Shown in pieces: positions 39,613 through 49,011 of a DNA stretch of 64,000 nt. A program made the translations under genes and the position numbers. Numbering within the stretch: position 1 is the first letter of the stretch; each line of letters begins with the position of its first letter. The stretch spans positions 1,197,648-1,261,647 of the forward strand of contig NZ_PTXL01000002.1 of NCBI RefSeq assembly GCF_004343775.1, read 5' to 3'. The notes under the pieces are model-generated. The model had not been told where the DNA came from. It saw only the letters and a program-made list of their open reading frames with translations, and did not search any database. This stretch comes from Burkholderia sp. SRS-46. Lineage in GTDB: Bacteria; Pseudomonadota; Gammaproteobacteria; Burkholderiales; Burkholderiaceae.

Positions 39613-42600
39613 TCAGTCGGCCGGCGCGCCGTACCCGCCGCCGCCCGGCGTCTCGACGACGAACACGTCGCCCGGCGCCATCTGCGCGCGGCCGATGTGG
39701 TCGAGCGCCACGACGGTGCCGTCCGCGCGCTCGATCGTGTTGCGGCCGAGCGCGCCGGCGGCGCCGCCCGCCGCGCCGAACGGCGCGTGGATCCGGTTGT
39801 TCGACAGGATCGACGCGGTCATCGGCTCGAGGAAGCGGATCCGGCGGATCGCGCCGTTGCCGCCCGGCCAGCGCCCGCCGCCGCCCGACCCGGCGCGGAT
39901 GCGGTGCGAGTCGAGCCGCACCGGATAGCGCCATTCGAGCACCTCGGGGTCGGTCAGCCGCGAGTTCGTCATGTGCGTCTGCACCGCGTCGCTGCCCGCG
40001 AAACCGTTTCCTGCGCCGCTGCCGCCCGCGATCGTCTCGTAGTACTGGTAGCGCGCGTTGCCGAACGTGAAGTTGTTCATCGTCCCCTGGCTCGACGCGA
40101 CGCGGCCGAGCGCACCGTACAGCGCGTTGGTGATCGCCGACGACGTCTCGACGTTGCCCGACACCACCGCCGCCGGATACGCCGGGTTCAGCATCGAGCG
40201 CTCCGGCACGATCACCGTCAGCGGCTTCAGGCAGCCCGCGTTCAGCGGGATGTCGTCGCCCACCAGCGTGCGGAACACGTATAGCACCGCCGCCATGCAC
40301 ACGGCCTTCGGCGCGTTGAAGTTGTTGTCGAGCTGCGCGGAGGTGCCCGTGAAATCGATCCGCGCGCGGCGCGCCGCGCGATCGACGCGGATCGCCACGC
40401 GGATCTCGGCGCCGTTGTCGAGCGCATAGCGGTAGTCGCCGTCCTGCAGCGCGCCGATCACGCGCCGCACCGCTTCTTCCGCGTTGTCCTGCACGTGCCG
40501 CATGAACGCGAGCACCACGTCGCGGCCGAACTGCGCGACCATCCGGCGCAGCTCGTCCACGCCCTTCTGGTTCGCGGCAACCTGCGCGCGCAGGTCGGCC
40601 ATGTTCTGCTCGACGTTGCGCGCCGGATAGCGGCCCGACGCGAGCAACGCGCGGGTTTGCGCGTCGCGCAGCACGCCGGCCGACACGAGCTGCCAGTTGT
40701 CGATCAGCACGCCCTCCTCGTCGATGTGCGTCGAATCGGGCGGCATCGATCCCGGCGTCGTGCCGCCGATGTCCGCATGGTGGCCGCGCGAGCCGACGTA
40801 GAACAGCGGCTCGTCCGCGCCGTCGGCGAACACCGGCGTGATCACCGTCACGTCCGGCAGGTGCGTGCCGCCGTGGTACGGATCGTTGAGCATGTAGACG
40901 TCGCCGTCGCGCATCCGGCCGCGATTGCGTTCGAGCACCGTGCGGATGCTCTCGCCCATCGAGCCGAGATGCACGGGCATGTGCGGCGCGTTCGCGATCA
41001 GGTTGCCGCCGCCGTCGAAGATCGCGCACGAGAAATCGAGCCGCTCCTTGATGTTCACCGAGTACGCGGTGTTCTGCAGCCGCATCCCCATCTGCTCGGC
41101 GATCGACATGAACAGGTTGTTGAAGATCTCGAGCCGCACCGGGTCCGCGTCGGTGCCGAGCGAGCGCCGCGTCGGCAGCGGCGTCGCGCGCGCCATCACG
41201 AGGTTGCCCTGCGCGGTCATGGTCGCGCGCCAGCCAGGCTCGACCACGGTCGTGCCGTTCTTCTCCGCGACGATCGCGGGGCCGTCGATCACGTCGCCTG
41301 CCAGCAGCGCGTCGCGCACGACCAGCGCCGCGTCGTGCCAGCGGCCGCCCGAATAGAACCGCACCGCGGCGTCGGCGCGCGGTGCGCCGGCGCCATCGCC
41401 GCACTCGCGCGCCGCGAGCGGCGCGATGTCGACGGGCGCGTCGGAACGGCCGATCGCCTCGACCGACGCAAGCTCCACGACGAGCGGCGTGCCGGGCATC
41501 AGGAACGCGTAGCGCTGCCGATATGCGGCCTCGAACGCCTGCTGCATCGCCGCGACGCTGTCGGCCGGCACCGCGAGCGCGGAATCGGTGCCCTGGTAGC
41601 GCAGGTGCACGCGGCGCTCGGTCGCGATCCGCTCGGCGGGCACGCCCTGGTCGAGCAACGCGCCGGCCGCCTCGCCGGCGAGCGCGTCGAGCGTCGCGTC
41701 CAGCGCGGCGAGCGACGCGTCGGACAGCACCGCCTCGACCGCGCGCTCGCGCATCGCGGTCTGGTCGGCGAGCCCCATCCCGTACGCGGACAGCACGCCG
41801 GCGAGCGGATGCGCGAACACCTGCGTCATGCCGAGCGCGTCGGCCACGCCGCACGCATGCTGGCCGCCCGCGCCGCCGAACGTCGTCAGCACGTAGCGCG
41901 ACACGTCGTGCCCGCGCTGCACCGAAATCTTCTTGATCGCATTCGCCATGCTGCCGATCGCGATTTCCAGGAACCCTTCGGCCAGCGCCTCGGGCGTCTC
42001 GCGCCGCCCGGTCGCCGCGAAGATCCGGTCGGCGAGCGCGCCGAACTTCGCGACGACGCCGTCGCGGTCGAGCGGCTCGTTCGCGTGCGGGCCGAACACA
42101 CGCGGAAAGTAGTCGGGCTGGATCTTGCCGAGCATCACGTTGCAGTCGGTCACCGTCAGCGGCCCGCCGCGCCGGTACGCGGCCGGCCCCGGGTTCGCGC
42201 CCGCCGATTCGGGGCCGACCCGCAGCCGCGCGCCATCGAAGCCGAGCACCGAGCCGCCGCCCGCCGCGACCGTGTGGATGCTCATCATCGGCGCGCGCAT
42301 CCGCACGCCCGCCACCTGCGTCTCGAACACGCGCTCGAACTCGCCGTTGTAATGCGACACGTCGGTCGACGTGCCGCCCATGTCGAAGCCGATCACGTGG
42401 TCGAAGCCCGCGACGCGCGCCGCGCGCACCATCCCGACGATGCCGCCGGCCGGGCCCGACAGGATCGCGTCCTTGCCCTGGAACGTGTCGGCGCGCGTCA
42501 GGCCGCCGTTGCTCTGCATGAACTGCAGGTTCACGCCCGGCATCTCGCCCGCGACCTGCTCGACATAGCGGCGCAGGATCGGCGACAGATAGGCGTCGAC

Positions 42601-43269
42601 GACGGTCGTGTCGCCGCGCGACACCATCTTCATCAGCGGCGACACCTCGTGCGACACCGACACCTGCGTGAAGCCGATGCGGCGTGCGAGCCCGGCCAGC
42701 GCGCGCTCGTGCGCGGTGTGGCGGTAGCCGTGGATCAGCACGATCGCGAGCGCGCGGATGCCCGTGTCGAACACCTCGCGCAACGCCGCTTCCGCCGCGG
42801 CAAGATCGAGCGGCTCGACCACGTCGCCGTGCGCGCCGACGCGCTCGTCGATCTCCACGACCGTCTCGTACAGCGCGTCGGGCAGCACGATGTCGAGATC
42901 GAACAGGCGCGGCCGGTTCTGGTACGCGATGCGCAGCACGTCGCGGAAGCCGCGCGTGGTCGCGAGCGCGGTGCGTTCGCCCTTGCGTTCGAGCAGCGCG
43001 TTGGTCGCGACCGTCGTGCCCATCTTCACCATCTCGACGCGCTCGGGCGTGATCGGCTCGCCGGCCGCGAGGCCGAGCAGGTGGCGGATGCCGGCGACCG
43101 CCGCGTCGCGATACTGCTCGGGGTTCTCGGACAGCAGCTTGTGCGTGGTGAGCGAGCCGTCGGGCCGCCGCGCGACGATGTCGGTGAAGGTACCGCCGCG
43201 ATCGATCCAGAATTGCCAGCGTTGCGCGTCGGACGGAATGGAAGGGCTGTGTCGGGTAGTCATGGCCAT
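39613..43269 (-). CDS. 5-oxoprolinase / hydantoinase A-B fusion, ATP-dependent
   Basis: The 1218-residue product fuses both halves of the HyuA/HyuB system. The first part is Hydant_A_N ([19 protein letters not shown] near residue 20) and hydantoinase A ([14 protein letters not shown] near 300, the ATP-binding acetate-kinase-like motif; [17 protein letters not shown] near 470). From about 700 to the end lies hydantoinase B ([35 protein letters not shown]). The length is that of eukaryotic-type OplAH 5-oxoprolinases. It should open 5-oxoproline or a hydantoin-like ring with ATP in the cytoplasm. The D-glutamate cyclase-like gene upstream favours oxoproline. The ATG at 43263, two codons in, is an alternative start. 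Confidence 0.9.
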   Translation of the reverse strand: MAMTTRHSPSIPSDAQRWQFWIDRGGTFTDIVARRPDGSLTTHKLLSENPEQYRDAAVAGIRHLLGLAAGEPITPERVEMVKMGTTVATNALLERKGERTALATTRGFRDVLRIAYQNRPRLFDLDIVLPDALYETVVEIDERVGAHGDVVEPLDLAAAEAALREVFDTGIRALAIVLIHGYRHTAHERALAGLARRIGFTQVSVSHEVSPLMKMVSRGDTTVVDAYLSPILRRYVEQVAGEMPGVNLQFMQSNGGLTRADTFQGKDAILSGPAGGIVGMVRAARVAGFDHVIGFDMGGTSTDVSHYNGEFERVFETQVAGVRMRAPMMSIHTVAAGGGSVLGFDGARLRVGPESAGANPGPAAYRRGGPLTVTDCNVMLGKIQPDYFPRVFGPHANEPLDRDGVVAKFGALADRIFAATGRRETPEALAEGFLEIAIGSMANAIKKISVQRGHDVSRYVLTTFGGAGGQHACGVADALGMTQVFAHPLAGVLSAYGMGLADQTAMRERAVEAVLSDASLAALDATLDALAGEAAGALLDQGVPAERIATERRVHLRYQGTDSALAVPADSVAAMQQAFEAAYRQRYAFLMPGTPLVVELASVEAIGRSDAPVDIAPLAARECGDGAGAPRADAAVRFYSGGRWHDAALVVRDALLAGDVIDGPAIVAEKNGTTVVEPGWRATMTAQGNLVMARATPLPTRRSLGTDADPVRLEIFNNLFMSIAEQMGMRLQNTAYSVNIKERLDFSCAIFDGGGNLIANAPHMPVHLGSMGESIRTVLERNRGRMRDGDVYMLNDPYHGGTHLPDVTVITPVFADGADEPLFYVGSRGHHADIGGTTPGSMPPDSTHIDEEGVLIDNWQLVSAGVLRDAQTRALLASGRYPARNVEQNMADLRAQVAANQKGVDELRRMVAQFGRDVVLAFMRHVQDNAEEAVRRVIGALQDGDYRYALDNGAEIRVAIRVDRAARRARIDFTGTSAQLDNNFNAPKAVCMAAVLYVFRTLVGDDIPLNAGCLKPLTVIVPERSMLNPAYPAAVVSGNVETSSAITNALYGALGRVASSQGTMNNFTFGNARYQYYETIAGGSGAGNGFAGSDAVQTHMTNSRLTDPEVLEWRYPVRLDSHRIRAGSGGGGRWPGGNGAIRRIRFLEPMTASILSNNRIHAPFGAAGGAAGALGRNTIERADGTVVALDHIGRAQMAPGDVFVVETPGGGGYGAPAD

Positions 43270-43379
43270 TGAATCACTGCGTCGTTGAAACGGGAACCGG
43301 AAGACGCGCGCCGGCCGCGCGGCGCGCGGGCACACCGCGTCGCGACAGGCGTCGTCAGGAAGGGAAAGCGGGCGTCGGC

Positions 43380-43401
43380 CGCGCGGCATGCATGCCGCGC
43401 G
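43380..43401. repeat. Perfect 22-base palindrome between MFS and oxoprolinase genes
   Basis: The arms CGCGCGGCATG and CATGCCGCGCG meet directly at 43390/43391, a perfect palindrome without a spacer. It lies in the 190-base gap between the MFS gene stop and the oxoprolinase start. It could be an operator for a dimeric regulator or a hairpin in the message. The GC-rich background makes chance palindromes commoner, so this is a candidate only. Confidence 0.45.
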
Positions 43402-43459
43402 CGGGTCGCCGTGGGGGGCCGGGAAGCCGGGCGCGTGGCAGGCGGCGCCCGGCCGGCGC

Positions 43460-44758
43460 TCAGGCCGCGTCGAGTTCGCGGCCGCGGGTTTCGGGCAGCG
43501 TCAGCGCGGCGACGATCAGCACGCCGTACGCGGCCACCGCGAAGATCCCGATGCTCGCGCCGAGGCCGTAGTGCTTCGACAGCGCGCCGATCAGGAACGG
43601 GAACAGCGCCCCGACCGCGCGGCCGACGTTGTAGCAAAAGCCCTGGCCGGAGCCGCGCACGCGGGTCGGGAACAGCTCGGTGAGGAACGCGCCCATCCCG
43701 GCGAAGATGCCCGACGCGAAGAAGCCGAGCGGGAAGCCGAGCCACAGCATCGACGTGTTGGTCAGGTTCAGCGACGTGTACGAGAACGCGATCACCATCG
43801 AGCCGAGCGCGAACAGGATGAAGTTCGGCTTGCGGCCGAGCCGGTCGGTCAGGTACGCGCTCACCAGGTAGCCGACCCAAGAGCCGACGATGATCGTCGC
43901 GAGATAGCCGCCCGTGCCCATCACCGTCAGGTGCCGCTCGGTCTTCAGGAAGGTCGGCAGCCAGATCGTGATCGCGTAGTAGCCGCCCTGCGCGCCGGTG
44001 GTCAGCAGCGCCGCGCGCAGCGTGGTCGTCAGCAGCGCCGGCGCGAAGATCTCGGTGAAGCGCGGCGCGTCGCTCGCCTGCGCCTGCGCGGCCTTCTCGT
44101 GCTCGTAGACGTCCGGCTCCGTCACGAAGCGGCGGATCACGACGACCAGCAGCGCGGGCAGCAGGCCGACGAGGAACAGCGCGCGCCACGCGAGCTCGGC
44201 GGGCAGCGCCGAGAACAGCAGCGCGTAGAGCAGCGCGGCGAGCCCCCAGCCGATCGCCCAGCCCGACTGCACGAGGCCGACCGCCCTGCCGCGGTCGCGC
44301 GCGCGGATCACCTCGCCGATCAGCACCGCGCCCGCCGTCCATTCGCCGCCGAAGCCGAAGCCCATCAGCGCGCGCGCGGCGAGCAGCTGGTGATAGTTCT
44401 GCGCGAGCCCGCACAGCCCGGTGAACACCGCGAACCACAGCACCGTGAGCTGCAGCGTGCGCACGCGGCCGATCCGGTCGGACAGGATGCCGGCGATCCA
44501 GCCGCCGAGCGCCGACGCGAGCAGCGTCAGCGTGCCGATGAAGCCGGCGTCCGCGAGCGAGATGCCCCAGGTCGCGACGAGGGTCGGGATCACGAACGAC
44601 AGCATCTGCGTGTCCATCCCGTCGAGCATGTAGCCGACCTTGCAGCTCCAGAACGCGCGGCGCTCGCGCGGCCCCGTTTCCGCATACCACGAGAAGAGGC
44701 CGTCGCGCCGGGCCGGCGCGGGGTCGGCGGCGGGTGCCGTCAGGGTCTTGCTGTCCAT
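43460..44758 (-). CDS. MFS transporter, metabolite:H+ symporter type
   Basis: The 432-residue inner-membrane protein has 12 hydrophobic segments with MFS signatures: [19 protein letters not shown] between helices 2 and 3, [19 protein letters not shown] in helix 4 and [13 protein letters not shown] between helices 8 and 9. It resembles the aromatic-acid/sialate:H+ symporter group. GGAG precedes the ATG at 44758; an in-frame start at 44800 is less likely. Placed between the cyclase-like and oxoprolinase genes, it probably imports the substrate of this pathway, such as 5-oxoproline or an N-cyclised amino acid; that is inferred from position. Confidence 0.85.
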   Translation of the reverse strand: MDSKTLTAPAADPAPARRDGLFSWYAETGPRERRAFWSCKVGYMLDGMDTQMLSFVIPTLVATWGISLADAGFIGTLTLLASALGGWIAGILSDRIGRVRTLQLTVLWFAVFTGLCGLAQNYHQLLAARALMGFGFGGEWTAGAVLIGEVIRARDRGRAVGLVQSGWAIGWGLAALLYALLFSALPAELAWRALFLVGLLPALLVVVIRRFVTEPDVYEHEKAAQAQASDAPRFTEIFAPALLTTTLRAALLTTGAQGGYYAITIWLPTFLKTERHLTVMGTGGYLATIIVGSWVGYLVSAYLTDRLGRKPNFILFALGSMVIAFSYTSLNLTNTSMLWLGFPLGFFASGIFAGMGAFLTELFPTRVRGSGQGFCYNVGRAVGALFPFLIGALSKHYGLGASIGIFAVAAYGVLIVAALTLPETRGRELDAA

Positions 44759-44925
44759 GGTGTCGCTCCAGTCGAAAAACGCGCCAACAATCGTCGTCAT
44801 GGGCCGCCGGCTGCCGCGACGCGGGTGCGCGTCGCCCTCCGGCCGGGCGGATGGGGTGCGGTCGCGGCGCGGGGCGCGCCGTGCCGGGGTTCACGCGGCC
44901 GCCTCGCGGCAGGCCGCCCGTTGCG

Positions 44926-45699
44926 TCAGAACACGGCCAGCGAGGCGTTCGTGATGTCGGTCATCAGCATGTGGCCCGGCGTGTGCGCGATCGCAAGCGG
45001 CAGCTTCGCGGCCATCAGCGCGGTTTGCGGCGTGACGCCGCACGCCCAGAACACCGGCAGCTCGCCGTCGCGGATCGTCACCGCGTCGCCGAAATCGGGC
45101 GCGCCGAGATCCGCGATGCCGAGTTCCCCCGGATGGCCGATATGGATCGGCGCGCCGTGCACACCCGGAAAGCGGCTGGTGATCTGCACCGCGCGGATCG
45201 CGTCGGCGCCGCGCATCGGCCGCATCGACACGACCAGCTCGCCGCCGAAGATGCCCGCGCGGCGGTTCGGGATCGACGTGCGATACATCGGCACGTTGCG
45301 GCCTTCCTCGACGTGGCGCAGCCCGATGCCCTCGCGCGCCAGCATGTCCTCGAACGAGAACGAGCAGCCGATCGCGAACACGACGAAATCGTCCTGCCAC
45401 AGCGCTTCGAGCGAATCGACGGATTCGGCCAGCCGGCCGTCGCGGTACACGTTGTAGCTCGGCACGTCGGTGCGGATGTCGACGTCGCCGCCGAGCGACG
45501 CGACGCGGAAGTCGCCCGGCTCGCCGACGCCGAGCAGCGGGCAGGCCTTCGGATTCGCCTGACAGAAGCGCAGGAAGTCGTGCGCGTGCGCGTCGGGCAG
45601 GATCGCGAGGTTCGCTTGCGCATACGGGCCGCAGTGGCCGGCGGTCGGGCCGCGAAACGCGCCGCGGCGCACGGACTGGCGAAATTCGGAAGGCGTCAT
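44926..45699 (-). CDS. DUF1445 / D-glutamate cyclase-family putative hydro-lyase
   Basis: The 257-residue product fits the DUF1445 (YcsI, D-glutamate cyclase) family: [19 protein letters not shown] at the N terminus, [18 protein letters not shown] near 120, [12 protein letters not shown] near 170, and [18 protein letters not shown] with [11 protein letters not shown] near the end. The mammalian member converts D-glutamate to 5-oxo-D-proline, which makes good sense with the oxoprolinase gene downstream; bacterial members are often called hydro-lyases without proof. The ATG at 45699 was preferred to a TTG at 45714. The next gene (MFS) begins 167 bases on. The LysR gene is divergent. Confidence 0.8.
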   Translation of the reverse strand: MTPSEFRQSVRRGAFRGPTAGHCGPYAQANLAILPDAHAHDFLRFCQANPKACPLLGVGEPGDFRVASLGGDVDIRTDVPSYNVYRDGRLAESVDSLEALWQDDFVVFAIGCSFSFEDMLAREGIGLRHVEEGRNVPMYRTSIPNRRAGIFGGELVVSMRPMRGADAIRAVQITSRFPGVHGAPIHIGHPGELGIADLGAPDFGDAVTIRDGELPVFWACGVTPQTALMAAKLPLAIAHTPGHMLMTDITNASLAVF

Positions 45700-45773
45700 G
45701 GTGTTCGGATGCAAGTCGGGTGAGAGGCGGGATGACGCTGTCGTGTCATCGGATACGGCGAAGAATAGAAAAG

Positions 45774-45802
45774 AAAAAAATTGACCGCCAACGAGTTTTT
45801 TT
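45774..45802. promoter_or_regulatory. A-tract / T-tract dyad in the cyclase-LysR divergent region
   Basis: Seven A residues (45774-45780), a 15-base centre beginning TTGACCGCCAA, and seven T residues (45796-45802) form a symmetric bend-prone element in the 205-base region between divergent genes. It is a reasonable place for LysR binding and could also hold part of a promoter (TTGACC at 45781), but no -10 at the correct distance was found. Confidence 0.4.
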
Positions 45803-45904
45803 GCGCGGCGTGGTTAGAATTTCTTTACACCCGGCCGGGTTTTCCCCAATCCCGTTCACTTTTGGTGCAGGGCAAGCTGCGCGCCCATCGCCTTTCCGCT
45901 CGCC

Positions 45905-46837
45905 ATGAACACACGTTTCCTCGACACCTTCGTCACGCTCGCCAAGCTGCGCAACTTCCGCACCACGGCAGCCGCCTTGCACGCGACGCCGGCCGCGATC
46001 TCGCAGCGCCTGAAGGCGCTCGAGGACGAGTTGCAGACCGTGCTCGTCGATCGTGACAGCCGCGAATTCCGGCTCACGCCGAACGGCGAATACCTGCTCG
46101 GCTATGCGAAGGCGGTGGTCGAGGCGACCCAGCAGCTGCAGGCCGCCGCGTCCGGCGAGAGCGCGCTGCGCGGCAAGCTGCGGCTCGGCGTGATCGAGAC
46201 GGTCGTGCACAGCTGGCTGCCGCACTACATGCGGCGGCTCGCGGCCGACTATCCGCAACTCGAGATCGACCTGACGGTGGACGTCAGCGTGGTGCTGCAG
46301 CGCCGGCTGATGGCGGGCGAGCTCGACCTGATCATTCGGGTGGAGGGCAGCGACGAGGCGTCGGTGGTTTGCGACGCGCTCGCGAACTACCCGGTGCGCT
46401 GGATCGCGCGCGCGGGGCTGCTGCCGAACACGCGCACGGGCCTCGCGCGGCAGGTGCTGCGCCAGCCGATCCTGACGTTTGGGCGCGGCACCGCGCCGCA
46501 CCGGGCGCTGGAAGACATCGTGCGCACGCTCGCGCATGCGCACGGCGTGCCGCTGTCGGACACGCGCATCACGGGGTCGCCGTCGATCTCGGTGATCGTG
46601 CAGCTGGTGCGCGACGGGTTCGGGGTGGCCGCGATTCCGCGGCTGTTCGTCGATGCGCTGATCGAAAGCGGCGAAGTGGTCGAGCTGCCGCTGCAGCCGT
46701 CGCCGCCGTCGATCGTGGTGTCGATGTCGCGGCGCGCCGATGCGCCGCGTTTCGTGCACGGCGCGTCGATCGCGGCGCGCGCCGCGTGCCACGAGTACTG
46801 CGAGAAGAGCAACCGGAAGCTGGTGGAGGCGCTGTGA
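45905..46837 (+). CDS. LysR-family transcriptional regulator, 5-oxoproline cluster
   Basis: The 310-residue product has an N-terminal winged helix-turn-helix (residues about 1-60; FRTTAAALHATPAAISQRLKAL is the recognition part) and a LysR effector-binding domain (about 90-300; LRLGVIETVVHSWLPHYMRRL, GFGVAAIPRLFVDAL). It is divergent from the D-glutamate cyclase-like gene across 205 bases, the usual arrangement for a LysR regulator and its target, so it probably controls the cyclase-MFS-oxoprolinase genes. The ATG at 45905 fits the family start; no good ribosome-binding site is visible. It converges on the monooxygenase-fold gene 9 bases beyond. Confidence 0.88.
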   Translation: MNTRFLDTFVTLAKLRNFRTTAAALHATPAAISQRLKALEDELQTVLVDRDSREFRLTPNGEYLLGYAKAVVEATQQLQAAASGESALRGKLRLGVIETVVHSWLPHYMRRLAADYPQLEIDLTVDVSVVLQRRLMAGELDLIIRVEGSDEASVVCDALANYPVRWIARAGLLPNTRTGLARQVLRQPILTFGRGTAPHRALEDIVRTLAHAHGVPLSDTRITGSPSISVIVQLVRDGFGVAAIPRLFVDALIESGEVVELPLQPSPPSIVVSMSRRADAPRFVHGASIAARAACHEYCEKSNRKLVEAL

Positions 46838-46846
46838 CGGGCGCGA

Positions 46847-47176
46847 TCAGTCGGCCTGGCCGGCGGCCTGGCGCTGCACGCAGCCGCCGTCGCCGTACTC
46901 CCTGAGCACCTTCGAAATCACCACACGGTAGCCGTCGAGCCAGCGGGCCTGCTTCTCCTTCGCTTCGCGGTGCGCCGGATGCGCGATCAGCTGCTGCAGC
47001 GCCGCCTCCGATTCCCAGTAGTAGACGTTCTGGATCAGCCCGTTGCCGGCGTTCTCCCAGGTCTCCTCGCCCAGGTAGCCGGGAATCGCGCGCGCCATCT
47101 CGGCGATCTGCTGGTCGAGGCGATGGAATTCGTCGTCGAACTGCCCGGCCCGGAAGATGAACGTGGAGGAGAACAT
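46847..47176 (-). CDS. Antibiotic-biosynthesis-monooxygenase-fold protein
   Basis: The 109-residue product fits the dimeric ferredoxin-like ABM family: MFSSTFIFRAGQFDDEFHRL, then IPGYLGEETWENAGNGLIQN, VYYWESEAALQQLIAHPAHRE, and QARWLDGYRVVISKVLREYG. The conserved W-E-S near residue 53 and H-P-A-H are family positions. These proteins vary in function from quinone-forming oxygenases to haem or stress-related enzymes, so no substrate is proposed. GGAGGAGAA overlaps its immediate upstream region. It precedes the cysteine-cluster gene of the sulfatase operon by 63 bases on the same strand and may be its distal part. Confidence 0.75.
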   Translation of the reverse strand: MFSSTFIFRAGQFDDEFHRLDQQIAEMARAIPGYLGEETWENAGNGLIQNVYYWESEAALQQLIAHPAHREAKEKQARWLDGYRVVISKVLREYGDGGCVQRQAAGQAD

Positions 47177-47239
47177 GGCGCTGCCTCGGCGGACGATTGA
47201 AGGAGCCGAGAGTGTAAGGCAAGCCGGGGCGCCGGTTCG

Positions 47240-48217
47240 TCAGGCGTCGCGGTAGTCGAGCCACGCGTCGATGCGCGGCGCGTCGGCGGGCTGCGTGACG
47301 GATGGCGACGGCATCGCGGCCAGCGCCTGCCGCGCGTGTTCGCAGGCCTGCGCGAAGCCGCGCAGCTCGCGCGTCGCGGGCCGGTCGTCAGGATGGCGGC
47401 GGGCGAGGGCCGCAGCGATGCGCGCGTCGATCAGCGCGAGCTGACGCTCGATGAAGTCCGCGCACAGTGCGCGGCACCGCACGGAAATGCGCGCAACGGC
47501 CAGCAGCACCGGCACGATCGAAATCGTCAGATAACCGCCCGGCGCGAGCCGCGACAACGCGTGATGCAGCGCCTGCGTGCCGTCGTTCAGCGACGCGAAC
47601 ACCGCATCGCGCCACACCGCGCGCTCGAACACGAGTGCGTCGCGGCTCGCGGCGAGCGTTGCGGCATCGTCGATTCGACCGGCTGCGAGCAGCGGGATCA
47701 CGCGCACGCCGTCCGCCACGTCACCTGCATCGGCCACCTCGGCCGTCTCGCGAATGCAGTTCGCGCCGAACCACGCCGCCTGCGCGCGCCGGCCGGCCAG
47801 CACCTGCGGCTGCAGGCGATCCGGCAGCAGTGGATCGAGCGGCACCGCGCCGCAGATCGCGGGCTTGTCCGCGTGAATCGTGCAGCGCCCGTCGTCCGCG
47901 AGCGCGGGACAGCGGCCGAGCGACGGATAGTCGTAGCCTTGCAGCGTGAGCGCGAGCCATGCGCCGCGGCCCGCGTCCGCGCGATGAAACAGTACATCGG
48001 CGAGCGCGTCGCAGGCGGCGACATCGTCCGCATCGAGCACGTGCTCGACGCCGCCGGCGCGCACGCGTTCGCCGATGCGCCGCGCCGGCACGCGTTGGAT
48101 CGCCAGCGCGCCGACGAAGCGGTCGCGATGCCGGAACAGCTCGCGCAGCGACAGCGTCGGCGCGCTGTTGCAGCAGCGGCCGCACGCGTGGCAGGCGAGA
48201 GAGAATGCGTCTACCAC
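47240..48217 (-). CDS. YkgJ-type cysteine-cluster protein, end of sulfatase operon
   Basis: The 325-residue product begins with the cluster CHACGRCC (Cys-x2-Cys-x2-Cys-Cys, residues about 9-16), followed by a second group, RCPALADDGRCTIHADKPAIC near 105-125, as in YkgJ/UPF0153 proteins that bind zinc or iron-sulfur. The rest is mostly helical and unrecognised. The likely start is the GTG at 48217, which overlaps the stop of the NlpA-type gene; the frame is open to 48304 but starts inside that gene. The link to a copper-dependent formylglycine-generating enzyme suggests a metal-handling or maturation role, which is inference. Confidence 0.7.
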   Translation of the reverse strand: MVDAFSLACHACGRCCNSAPTLSLRELFRHRDRFVGALAIQRVPARRIGERVRAGGVEHVLDADDVAACDALADVLFHRADAGRGAWLALTLQGYDYPSLGRCPALADDGRCTIHADKPAICGAVPLDPLLPDRLQPQVLAGRRAQAAWFGANCIRETAEVADAGDVADGVRVIPLLAAGRIDDAATLAASRDALVFERAVWRDAVFASLNDGTQALHHALSRLAPGGYLTISIVPVLLAVARISVRCRALCADFIERQLALIDARIAAALARRHPDDRPATRELRGFAQACEHARQALAAMPSPSVTQPADAPRIDAWLDYRDA

Positions 48218-49011
48218 GGCCGCCGCACCGAGTCCTGGTAGCGCGTCAGGATGAACCGCGCGACGTCGTCCGAGTGATACGCGGCGACCAGCCGGCCGAC
48301 CCACGGCTTCGCGCGATCCGCGTCGCGCACCGTCAGCACGTTCGCATACGGCGAACGCGCGTCCTCGATGCCGATGCTGTCGCGCGCGGGTTGCAGCCCC
48401 GCGCGCGCGGCATCGTCGCTGTCGATCACGACGATCTCGGCCGTATCGAGCGCGGCGGCCAGACGGTCGCGATGCAACGCGACGAGCTTCAGGCCGAGCC
48501 GGTTGCCGGTCACGTCGCGCAGCGTGGCATGCAGGCCCGCGCGGTCGCGCAGCGTCAGCAGCGTGTCGTTCTGCAGCAGCACGAGCGCGCGCGCCATCCC
48601 GGCCCGGTCCGCCGGAATCGCGATCGTCGCGCCGGGCCGCAGTGCGTTCAGGCCGCGCAGCTTGCGCGAGTAAAGCGCCATCGGCAGCGTCACCGTGGTC
48701 GCGACCGGCGTCAGCGCATAGCCCGTCGCCGCGCGCGTCGCGGCCAGGCGCTGCGCATCCTCGAAACTCGCCGCGTCGATGCGGCCGTCGGCGAGCGCGC
48801 GGTCGATGCGCGTGGCGTCGTCGAACGCGACGACGTCGACCGGCAGCCCGCGCGCGGCGGCGACGCGCTTCACTTCATCGAGAATCTCGGCATGCACGCC
48901 GCGCGTCACGCCGACGCGCACGGGAATGGCCACCTCGTCGGCCGCCGGCGTTGCATGCGCCGCGCCGCACATCGCCAGGAGCAGCGCGACCCCGCCCCGC
49001 AACGCCCGCAT
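48211..49011 (-). CDS. NlpA/MetQ-type periplasmic binding protein
   Basis: The 266-residue product has a signal peptide (MRALRGGVALLLAMCGAAHA) and the NlpA lipoprotein-9 fold: IPVRVGVTRGVHAEILDEVK, LPMALYSRKLRGLNALRPGA, IAIPADRAGMARALVLLQ, and VLTVRDADRAKPWVGRLVAAY near the C terminus. The signal peptide has LAMC, a poor lipobox, so it may be a soluble protein instead of a lipoprotein. No MetI/MetN transporter genes are linked. The ATG shares bases with the stop of the formylglycine-generating enzyme gene (TGATG), and its own end overlaps the cysteine-cluster gene. The family binds methionine; here the ligand may be another sulfur compound. Confidence 0.75.
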   Translation of the reverse strand: MRALRGGVALLLAMCGAAHATPAADEVAIPVRVGVTRGVHAEILDEVKRVAAARGLPVDVVAFDDATRIDRALADGRIDAASFEDAQRLAATRAATGYALTPVATTVTLPMALYSRKLRGLNALRPGATIAIPADRAGMARALVLLQNDTLLTLRDRAGLHATLRDVTGNRLGLKLVALHRDRLAAALDTAEIVVIDSDDAARAGLQPARDSIGIEDARSPYANVLTVRDADRAKPWVGRLVAAYHSDDVARFILTRYQDSVRRPW

